The notes beneath the pieces were generated by a model that saw only the letters and a list, made by a program, of their open reading frames with translations, did not search any database and was not told where the DNA came from. Below, in pieces: positions 1 to 6,004 of a stretch of DNA of 6,147 bases. The DNA lies in NCBI GenBank assembly GCA_031284765.1, contig JAITXK010000171.1:1-6147 (forward strand), written 5' to 3'. Source of the DNA: Candidatus Symbiothrix sp. Lineage in GTDB: Bacteria; Bacteroidota; Bacteroidia; Bacteroidales; Azobacteroidaceae. The position numbers and the translations under genes are program-made. The stretch's first letter is position 1. Each line of letters starts with the position of its first letter.

Positions 1-857
1 GTCACACCCACTTGTTTTTTAAAGATTCGGGCAAAATAAGAAGGGTCTAACACACCGACTCTGCCGGCAATTTCATTCACAGGTATATCCGTGTGTGAAA
101 GTAAGGATTTGGCTTCTAAGATTACCGCCTCATTTATCCACGTCAAAGGCGTTTTACCGGTACAAGATTTGACTGTTTTTTGTAAATGCGCTTGTGTTAC
201 ATTGAATTTTTCGGCATAATGCCCGATAGAGAGATTCAAATTCGGTTGGTCGAAAACGGCTTCTAAAAAATGGTTGCATAAGGTGTTGGCAGCACTCAAA
301 TCGCTCGTCTGCGTGAGCATTTTTCTTTCGGCGGTATCAATTTCTACCAGCAAAGTGGTGAGATAAGCTTTGAGAATGGATTCGTTTTTGTCGGATTCAT
401 TTTCTTGATACAGGCGTTCAAACAGATTGGCAACGTATAGTCCGCTTTGCCCATCGAATAAAACCTTGTGTGTGCCCCATTTGCGCAAAAAAGCAAACGT
501 GTGCAGCAGACTTTTTCCTTCATTATCGGCAGTGAGAAAATGGGTATGAAAACCGCCCATAAACCCGATGCAATCGTTGTAATAACGTACTGAAAACATT
601 TGCCCCGCAGGAATAACGGCACATTCATTGGCCTTGAACAAATACGATTCATCGCCAATCATAATCAGCGTTTCACCGTGAGTGACAAAGAAAAAACAAT
701 GAATAGCCGAGCGCACCGGAGGCATGAAATTTTCTTTCGCAGAATGTGTCGCATGAAGCCGGCGGATAACAAACAATTTTGGATTTTCGACCCGCATTGT
801 ATGAAAGCGTTCAATCATCTCGGTTGGAGCGGAAGTGGAATGGGGATGGTTTATCAT
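1..857 (-). CDS. AraC-family transcriptional regulator, C-terminus cut by window edge
   Basis: This is a DNA-binding transcription regulator with an N-terminal sensing domain and a C-terminal AraC/XylS double helix-turn-helix. The frame is open from ATG at 857 to the window start, giving 285 complete codons, so probably only 10 to 20 residues are missing. Residues about 25-110 (for example AVIPAGQMFSVRYYND) resemble the cupin-like AraC ligand-binding fold. Residues about 205-285 carry both helix-turn-helix units: LSIGHYAEKFNVTQAHLQ, then the linking helix with INEAVILEAKSLL, then VNEIAGRVGVLDPSYFARIF followed by KKQVGV, a textbook AraC signature. The start at 857 lies 4 nt after the plsC stop. 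An in-frame ATG at 818 is an alternative, and the 13 residues between the two look low in information. No promoter is visible between the genes, so it is probably co-transcribed with plsC. The ligand and target genes cannot be inferred. Confidence 0.9.
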   Translation of the reverse strand, partial: MINHPHSTSAPTEMIERFHTMRVENPKLFVIRRLHATHSAKENFMPPVRSAIHCFFFVTHGETLIMIGDESYLFKANECAVIPAGQMFSVRYYNDCIGFMGGFHTHFLTADNEGKSLLHTFAFLRKWGTHKVLFDGQSGLYVANLFERLYQENESDKNESILKAYLTTLLVEIDTAERKMLTQTSDLSAANTLCNHFLEAVFDQPNLNLSIGHYAEKFNVTQAHLQKTVKSCTGKTPLTWINEAVILEAKSLLSHTDIPVNEIAGRVGVLDPSYFARIFKKQVGV

Positions 858-861
858 TCGT

Positions 862-1614
862 TTAAAGATATTTGTTCCAGAGGGTGGATTCGATGGAAAA
901 TTTGGATTGTTCCGTCAAGGTGCGAATGGCAACAGCCGCTTCCCGCATCGTATCCGGAACTAAATCGGGAGTAGTTATCGGTTCGTGGATGATTAATTCC
1001 ATTTTGTGAGGCCGGATGCAAAACGATTTTTTCGACATCACTTCATACGAACCGTTAATGGTGACAGGCACAATCGGCAATTTCAAATCCATCGCCATTT
1101 GGTAAGCGCCTTTTTTGAATTTTCCCAATTTACCGTTGCGAGAACGCGAACCTTCAGGGAAAATGGCAATTGATGCGCCGTTTTTCAACCGCTTTTCCGC
1201 TTCCTTGATGGTTTTAGCCGCGGCCACAGGCGAAGAATTATCCACAAAAATAAATCCCGCCATCTCGCAGGCTTTGCCCACAAAAGGTATTTTGCGCAGA
1301 CTTTGCTTCATAATCCATTTAATCGGAATACCTAAGTAACCGTAAATCAAGAAAATATCATACGCGCCCTGATGGTTGGCAACGAAAATATAGGACTGTT
1401 TTTTATTCAACTTTTCCCTGCCGGTCACTTTTACAGGACTGAATGTAATAAAGCAAGTAAATCTCGACCAAATCATGCCGGGATAATAACTGAAAATCTT
1501 TTCTCCACCGCAAAAACAACCTATAGTGGTGATAAGGGCAGTTGATACAGTCGCTATTAACATCAAGGGTAGCCAAACAGTAATTTGATAAACAAGAATA
1601 AGAACTCGTTTCAT
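862..1614 (-). CDS. plsC: 1-acyl-sn-glycerol-3-phosphate acyltransferase (PlsC/LPLAT family)
   Basis: This 250-residue enzyme is predicted to transfer an acyl chain to lysophosphatidic acid, forming phosphatidic acid at the inner membrane, an early step of phospholipid synthesis. The LPLAT motifs appear in order: NHQGAYD at 80-86 (the catalytic H-x4-D, H81 and D86), GFIFVDN at 120-126, FPEGSRS at 152-158 (glycerol-phosphate binding) and IVPVTI at 181-186. Residues about 5-36 are strongly hydrophobic and probably form a membrane anchor. The length is normal for the family and no motif residue is missing. The ATG at 1614 lies 22 nt below an exact TAnnTTTG promoter element. The araC gene follows 4 nt after the stop, suggesting one transcript. 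Membership of the PlsC superfamily is secure. Substrate preference is inferred, since related LPLAT enzymes acylate other lysolipids or ornithine lipids. Confidence 0.9.
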   Translation of the reverse strand: MKRVLILVYQITVWLPLMLIATVSTALITTIGCFCGGEKIFSYYPGMIWSRFTCFITFSPVKVTGREKLNKKQSYIFVANHQGAYDIFLIYGYLGIPIKWIMKQSLRKIPFVGKACEMAGFIFVDNSSPVAAAKTIKEAEKRLKNGASIAIFPEGSRSRNGKLGKFKKGAYQMAMDLKLPIVPVTINGSYEVMSKKSFCIRPHKMELIIHEPITTPDLVPDTMREAAVAIRTLTEQSKFSIESTLWNKYL

Positions 1615-1636
1615 GAGATTTTTTATAACTATTCCA

Positions 1637-1644
1637 CAAAAGTA
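1637..1644 (-). promoter_or_regulatory. Bacteroidetes-type -7 promoter element for plsC-araC
   Basis: Read on the minus strand this is TACTTTTG, an exact match to TAnnTTTG. It ends 22 nt before the plsC ATG, which would give a leader of roughly 15 to 20 nt. No clear -33 TTTG box was found at the expected spacing, so the call rests on the -7 element and its position. Confidence 0.6.
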
Positions 1645-1663
1645 GGAAATATTTTAGATTTCC
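1645..1663. promoter_or_regulatory. Perfect inverted repeat, possible operator between divergent promoters
   Basis: The arms GGAAAT and ATTTCC are exact reverse complements separated by 7 nt. The dyad lies directly upstream of the plsC -7 element, in the spacer where a bound protein could block RNA polymerase. It ends 12 nt before the candidate -7 element of the plus-strand unit. The structure is seen directly, while its role as an operator is inference. Six-base arms in AT-rich DNA can arise by chance. Confidence 0.3.
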
Positions 1664-1675
1664 ATAAATATTGCG

Positions 1676-1683
1676 TTAATTTG
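1676..1683 (+). promoter_or_regulatory. Candidate -7 promoter element for the small membrane protein-DUF362 unit
   Basis: TTAATTTG differs from TAnnTTTG only at its second base and ends 17 nt before the ATG at 1701. No good -33 box is visible. It is the best candidate in the divergent intergenic region but is weaker than the other promoters in the window. Confidence 0.3.
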
Positions 1684-1700
1684 TAGAAATTTTTAGAGGC

Positions 1701-1871
1701 ATGAAGTCTTTTTTGAAGAATTCGGGAATAATTTTAGTATTAATCGGGGCATTTTTCCTGATAGCGCCCTTTTTTATGCATCTGCAAACCAACACTTCGT
1801 TGCTGACAGGATGGTTGTTCATTATTGTTGGATTTATCGTGTACATTGTTATTAATAAATATTTGAAGTAG
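1701..1871 (+). CDS. Small two-helix membrane protein of unknown function
   Basis: This is a 56-residue protein running from ATG at 1701 to TAG at 1871. It has a short basic N-terminus (MKSFLKN), a hydrophobic helix at about residues 9-26, a short polar turn near HLQTNTS (27-33), a second helix at about 34-51 that begins with LLTGW, and a basic end (NKYLK). The likely topology has both ends in the cytoplasm, by the positive-inside rule. The organised helix-turn-helix hydrophobicity argues for a real gene, and it resembles small conserved membrane proteins I associate with Bacteroidales, from memory only. An AGAGG stretch sits at 1695-1699 but is too close to the ATG to act as a normal ribosome-binding site. 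The DUF362 gene starts 26 nt later, so the two are probably co-transcribed. The function is unknown. Confidence 0.75.
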   Translation: MKSFLKNSGIILVLIGAFFLIAPFFMHLQTNTSLLTGWLFIIVGFIVYIVINKYLK

Positions 1872-1897
1872 TTCAACCCTATAAAAAACAAAAAGTT

Positions 1898-3007
1898 ATG
1901 TCAAAAGTGTATTTTACCGATATGCGCACCAAACCCGGTCGCAGTCTGTTAGACAAATTGGAAATCCTGATAAAAAAGGCAGGTATCGAACAAATTAATT
2001 TCAAGGACAAGTTTACTGCCGTGAAAATCCATTTCGGTGAACCGGGCAATTTGGCGTACATCCGCGCCAATTATGCAGGAAAATTAGTTAAATTTTTGCA
2101 TACCAAGCAGGCTAAACCGTTTTTGACCGACTCGAACACGCTGTATTTGGGACAACGCTCCAATGCCATTGACCACATCGAAAGCGCATTTGAAAACGGT
2201 TTTAATCCGATGGCAGTGCCTTGTCCCGTCATCATTGCCGATGGGTTGAAAGCCATTGATTATCAGGAAATCCCTATTCATTTAAAATATTGTAAAACGG
2301 CAAAAATCGGTTCTGCCATTGCGGAAGCTGACATCATTATATCCATGAATCACTTCAAAGGACACGAACAAGCAGGCTTTGGCGGTGCGTTGAAAAACTT
2401 GGGCATGGGTTCGGCTTCGAGAACAGGAAAATTGGAATTACATTCCTCGTCGAAACCGATTGTCGAAGCCGAAGTGTGTACTTCCTGTGGTCAATGTGTG
2501 AAGTATTGCGCCTCAAAAGCTATTCATCTGAATGTCAACAAAAAAGCAGAAATTGACTACGAGAAATGTGTGGGCTGCGGTCAATGCGTTGCGGTTTGCC
2601 AATTCGAAGCGGCACAACCTGTTTGGGACAATGCCACGGACATTATGAACTACAAAATTGCAGAATACAGCGTAGCTGTCGTGAAAGACAAGCCGAATTT
2701 CCACATCAATTTTATTATGGACGTTTCCCCGAATTGCGATTGCTGGAATTGCAACGATGCGGCGATTGTTCCGAACATTGGTATGGCAGCTTCGTTCGAC
2801 CCTGTGGCTTTGGACATGGCTTGCGCCGATATGGTGACAAAATCGGGTGCTAATCTCCACACGGTTTTGAACGTTCATCAATACGGCGAATTGCAGGATA
2901 CGGACAAATTTACCCTGATTCATCCGAATACAAACTGGTTGGCAGGCTTGCAATATGCTGAAGAGATTGGTTTGGGAACGTTGGATTATGAAGTGATTGC
3001 GGTGTAA
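1898..3007 (+). CDS. DUF362 domain protein with two 4Fe-4S cluster motifs
   Basis: This 369-residue cytoplasmic iron-sulfur protein is probably redox active, but no substrate is established for the family. The DUF362 part is recognisable from FTAVKIHFGEPGN at about 39-51, from FLTDSNTLY at 75-83 and from MNHFKGHEQAGFGGALKN at 150-167. A bacterial ferredoxin-like pair is inserted at 194-234. Cluster one uses C194, C197, C200 and C204, and cluster two uses C224, C227, C230 and C234, both with C-x2-C-x2-C-x3-C spacing. A further cysteine group, C280, C282 and C285 (CDCWNC), follows and might bind metal. The region around ASFDPVALDMACADMV at 298-313 completes the DUF362 domain. The proline that often follows the last cysteine in ferredoxins is absent from both motifs. 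The ATG at 1898 is preceded by an A-rich leader, typical of Bacteroidetes. It lies 26 nt after the small membrane protein gene. Confidence 0.9.
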   Translation: MSKVYFTDMRTKPGRSLLDKLEILIKKAGIEQINFKDKFTAVKIHFGEPGNLAYIRANYAGKLVKFLHTKQAKPFLTDSNTLYLGQRSNAIDHIESAFENGFNPMAVPCPVIIADGLKAIDYQEIPIHLKYCKTAKIGSAIAEADIIISMNHFKGHEQAGFGGALKNLGMGSASRTGKLELHSSSKPIVEAEVCTSCGQCVKYCASKAIHLNVNKKAEIDYEKCVGCGQCVAVCQFEAAQPVWDNATDIMNYKIAEYSVAVVKDKPNFHINFIMDVSPNCDCWNCNDAAIVPNIGMAASFDPVALDMACADMVTKSGANLHTVLNVHQYGELQDTDKFTLIHPNTNWLAGLQYAEEIGLGTLDYEVIAV

Positions 3008-3062
3008 AAAAAATTGGAGAAAACCGTCGCAGGGCATTAATCAAAAGTGTAGCATATATCGA

Positions 3063-3090
3063 AAACTTTTAGTATTTTTGCAAAAAGTTT
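3063..3090. repeat. Inverted repeat flanking the -7 element of the ATPase promoter
   Basis: AAACTTTT at 3063-3070 and AAAAGTTT at 3083-3090 are exact reverse complements separated by 12 nt. The spacer contains the -7 element TATTTTTG. The placement would suit a repressor site, but the arms are AT-rich and low in complexity, so chance is a real alternative. It is not a terminator, because the loop is long and no G+C-rich stem is present. Confidence 0.25.
3073..3080 (+). promoter_or_regulatory. Bacteroidetes-type -7 promoter element for the ATPase gene
   Basis: TATTTTTG matches TAnnTTTG exactly and ends 31 nt before the ATG at 3112. It implies that the ATPase gene is transcribed separately from the DUF362 gene. 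No convincing -33 TTTG is present upstream. Confidence 0.55.
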
Positions 3091-3111
3091 AGTGTATAAG
3101 TCTATTTTAAT

Positions 3112-4320
3112 ATGCAAGAAAATAATTTCATCATTCGAAGCAAATATCAAAACAAAATTACCCCTTTTATCGGGAAGCAGCTTATTAAAGTACTCACCGG
3201 GCAACGGCGGGTGGGAAAAAGTTTTATTTTAAAACAGATTATTTTACAAATTGAAAAGGAAGACCCTACAGCCCATATTCTGTATATCAACAAAGAAGAT
3301 ATGTCTTTCGATTCAATTCAAACAGCGCATGATTTAAATAATTATGTTCTCCAACACACGAAAGAAGGTATAAAGAACTATGTTTTCATTGATGAAATAC
3401 AGGAAATAGCTCAGTTTGAAAAGGCCATGCGCAGTTTGCTGTTGAATCCAACCTACGATTTATATTGCACAGGAAGCAATGCCAACATGTTGTCGGGAGA
3501 ACTTTCCACATTTTTGAGTGGACGTTTCATAGAAATTCCTATATTTAGCCTATCCTACAATGAATTTCTCCTTTTTCATCAATTGGAAAATAGCAACACG
3601 TCACTCATGTCCTATCTCAAATTTGGAGGATTGCCATATCTGAAACATCTGGATTTGAAAGACGACATTGTATATGATTATCTGAAAGGGGTGTATAATA
3701 CGATTATTTATAGGGATGTTATCCTGCGAAATGAAATACGCAATACGGCTTTTTTGGAAAATTTGACATTATTTTTATCGGACAATATCGGACATCTTTT
3801 TTCTGCAAAAAAAATCAGCAATTATTTGATGTCGCAACAGGTGAATATTGCTACATCGCAAGTGCTTAATTATCTGAATCATTTGTCTTCGGCTTATTTG
3901 GTACACAGAGTCAAACGGATGAATGTGAATGGCAAGAAGATTTTTGAAATTGGTGAAAAATTTTATTTTGAGGATTTAGGACTTCGCAATGCCATTTTTG
4001 AGTATAAACAAACGGACATTGGTAAAATAATGGAAAATGCTGTCTATAAACATTTACTATACAATGATTACGAAGTAAAAATAGGACAATTGGGTCAAAA
4101 CGAAATAGACTTTGTATGTAAACGAAAAGGTGAGTATTTGTATTTGCAAGTATGCTATTTGCTTCAAGAACAAGCTACTATTGACAGGGAATTTGGAAAT
4201 TTAGAAAAAATAAAAGATAATTATCCTAAAATGGTGGTTTCTATGGACGAATTTTCGGGCAACACGCGCAATGGTATTCAACACATTCATTTACGCGATT
4301 TTCTATCCAAGACATTGTAA
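3112..4320 (+). CDS. AAA-family ATPase with DUF4143 C-terminal domain
   Basis: This 402-residue protein belongs to the scattered AAA_14/DUF4143 family of P-loop ATPases. Its biological role is not established, and links to defence or toxin-antitoxin-like behaviour have only been suggested. The Walker A motif is GQRRVGKS at 30-37, Walker B is YVFIDE at 90-95, and a sensor-1-like segment YCTGSN lies at 118-123 with SGRF at 136-139. The C-terminal domain has the order seen in PD-(D/E)xK-like folds: ENAVYKHLL from E308, NEIDFV with D333, then LQVCYLL at 345-351. In that last element a glutamine, Q346, stands where an acidic nuclease residue would be expected, so cleavage activity is doubtful. The gene is visibly more AT-rich than its neighbours, has its own promoter and lies between housekeeping-like genes, all consistent with acquisition. 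The length is normal and the frame intact. Confidence 0.88.
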   Translation: MQENNFIIRSKYQNKITPFIGKQLIKVLTGQRRVGKSFILKQIILQIEKEDPTAHILYINKEDMSFDSIQTAHDLNNYVLQHTKEGIKNYVFIDEIQEIAQFEKAMRSLLLNPTYDLYCTGSNANMLSGELSTFLSGRFIEIPIFSLSYNEFLLFHQLENSNTSLMSYLKFGGLPYLKHLDLKDDIVYDYLKGVYNTIIYRDVILRNEIRNTAFLENLTLFLSDNIGHLFSAKKISNYLMSQQVNIATSQVLNYLNHLSSAYLVHRVKRMNVNGKKIFEIGEKFYFEDLGLRNAIFEYKQTDIGKIMENAVYKHLLYNDYEVKIGQLGQNEIDFVCKRKGEYLYLQVCYLLQEQATIDREFGNLEKIKDNYPKMVVSMDEFSGNTRNGIQHIHLRDFLSKTL

Positions 4321-4327
4321 TTTTTAT

Positions 4328-4335
4328 TACTTTTG
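4328..4335 (+). promoter_or_regulatory. Bacteroidetes-type -7 promoter element for leuS
   Basis: TACTTTTG matches TAnnTTTG exactly. It begins 8 nt after the ATPase stop codon and ends 38 nt before the leuS ATG at 4374. Its presence argues against translation of leuS from the GTG at 4335, which lies inside the promoter element. No clear -33 box was found. Confidence 0.6.
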
Positions 4336-4373
4336 TGCCTCAATTGAATTTGAACGGCAAAAATATAAAAATT

Positions 4374-5963
4374 ATGGAATACAATTTTAACGCCATCGAA
4401 CAAAAATGGCAAGCCTATTGGAAAGAACATCATACTTACCAAGTCAAAAAAGATGAAAGCAAACCGAAATATTATGTGCTGGACATGTTTCCTTACCCTT
4501 CGGGAGCAGGTTTGCACGTCGGTCATCCGCTTGGTTACATCGCTTCCGATATTTTTGCGCGTTACAAACGGTTAAAAGGGTTTAACGTCCTGCATCCGAT
4601 GGGTTACGATGCTTATGGCCTTCCTGCTGAACAATATGCCATTCAAACCGGACAACATCCGGCCATTACAACAGATAAAAACATCAAACGTTACCGCGAA
4701 CAGTTGGATAAAATTGGTTTCAGTTTCGATTGGAATCGGGAAGTTCGCACCTGTGACCCCGAATATTACAAATGGACGCAATGGGCTTTTATTCAAATGT
4801 TTGAATCGTATTATTGTTACGATGCCCGGCGAACTCGTCCGATTTCGGAATTGATTGCAATATTTGAACAACAAGGAAATAAAGATTTAAATATTGCGCA
4901 AACCGGGGAACTTTCTTTTACCGCAGAAGAATGGAAAACCCAATCGGAAAAAGAGCAACAAGAAATTCTGATGAACTACCGTATCGCCTATCTGGCTGAT
5001 ACAATGGTCAATTGGTGTCCGACTTTGGGAACCGTTTTAGCGAACGATGAAGTGAGTGAAGGCGTTTCCGTGCGTGGCGGTTATCCCGTAGAACAGCGCA
5101 AGATGCGCCAATGGAGTTTGCGCGTTTCCGCTTATGCCCAGCGATTATTAGATGGATTGGACACAGTGGATTGGACGGATTCGTTGAAAGAAACACAGCG
5201 CAATTGGATAGGACGGAGTGAAGGAGCGGAGATTTACTTTGACCAAGGGGAGAGGTCTATTTTAGTGTTTACAACAAGAGCCGACACCCTCTTTGGAGTC
5301 ACCTTCATGGTCTTAGCCCCCGAATCGGAATACGTTTCCCAAGTCGTTACTCCCGAACAAAAAGCGGAAGTGGACACCTATTTGGACGCCGTGAAACGCC
5401 GTACCGAACGCGAACGCATCGCCGACCGCAAAGTTACCGGCGTATTTACCGGCTCGTATGCCGTCAATCCGGTAAATGGGAAAGAAATTCCCATCTGGAT
5501 TTCCGACTATGTATTGGCAGGTTACGGAACAGGTGCAATTATGGCTGTTCCTGCTCACGACAGTCGTGACTATGCATTCGCCAAGCATTTCAACTTGCCG
5601 ATTATCCCCCTGATTGAGGGAGCAGACGTGAGCGAAGAAAGTTTCGATGCCAAAGAAGGCATTCTTATTAATTCAAGCTTCCTGAACGGATTAACCGTCA
5701 AAGAAGCCATTGCTAAAGCAAAAACCTACATCACAGAAAACGGTTTGGGACAAGTAAAAGTCAATTTCCGCCTGCGTGATGCCATTTTCAGCCGTCAACG
5801 GTATTGGGGCGAACCTTTCCCTGTGTATTACAAAGACGGAATGCCATACACAGTGGATGTCAAAGATTTGCCGATAGAATTGCCCGAAGTGGATAAATTC
5901 CTGCCGACAGAGACGGGCGAGCCGCCGTTGGGAAGAGCGAAAGATTGGACTTATAAGGCATAG
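4374..5963 (+). pseudogene. leuS: Leucyl-tRNA synthetase, truncated after the editing domain
   Basis: Intact LeuRS charges tRNA-Leu with leucine and edits mischarged products. Here 529 residues remain of a family that usually has about 860 to 950. Present are the class I HIGH motif as HVGH at 48-51, NWCPTLGTVLANDEV near 213-227, the CP1 editing domain with TTRADTLFGVTF at 300-311 and GYGTGAIMAVPAHDSRD ending at the conserved Asp 399, and the post-CP1 segment FSRQRYWGEPFPVYY. The reading ends TETGEPPLGRAKDWTYKA. In relatives it should continue towards the TMPGFAGSS region, the KMSKS loop, the anticodon-binding domain and the C-terminal domain, all absent. Without KMSKS and the anticodon domain it should not aminoacylate alone. 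No frame after the stop resumes LeuRS sequence, so this is a breakpoint rather than a single nonsense mutation. The ATG at 4374 (MEYNFNAIEQKWQ) fits the family N-terminus. The coding part looks undamaged, suggesting a recent event. Confidence 0.85.
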
Positions 5964-6004
5964 AGCAGAGAGGATGAAAAGGCGAGAATTGGACGTCGAA
6001 TGAG

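Noticed and set aside
344..974. Open frames at 344-658 (minus) and 600-974 (plus) as separate genes
   Set aside because: Both overlap the continuous AraC frame on the minus strand, which has clear family similarity along its length. They show no recognisable domain.
2513..3037. A 174-residue open frame on the minus strand opposite the DUF362 gene
   Set aside because: It is antisense to the iron-sulfur region of a well-supported gene. Its composition, rich in His, Val and Asn, reflects the complement of that gene.
3008..3072. A rho-independent terminator after the DUF362 gene
   Set aside because: The A-run after the stop is not preceded by a G+C-rich stem, and the only inverted repeat nearby is AT-only with a 12-nt loop.
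3042..3097. Imperfect direct repeat CAAAAGTGTAGCATAT / CAAAAAGTTTAGTGTAT before the ATPase gene
   Set aside because: The two copies differ at several positions including a length change, and the A/T-rich composition makes such similarity likely by chance.
4335..4376. GTG at 4335 as the leuS start, adding 13 residues
   Set aside because: The GTG lies within an exact -7 promoter element and the added residues do not resemble LeuRS. MEYNFNAIEQKWQ from ATG 4374 fits the family N-terminus.
5900..6004. A simple nonsense mutation or intein as the cause of the short LeuRS
   Set aside because: LeuRS sequence does not continue in any frame after the stop, which a nonsense mutation would leave visible. 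There is no in-frame read-through or intein splice-junction signature.
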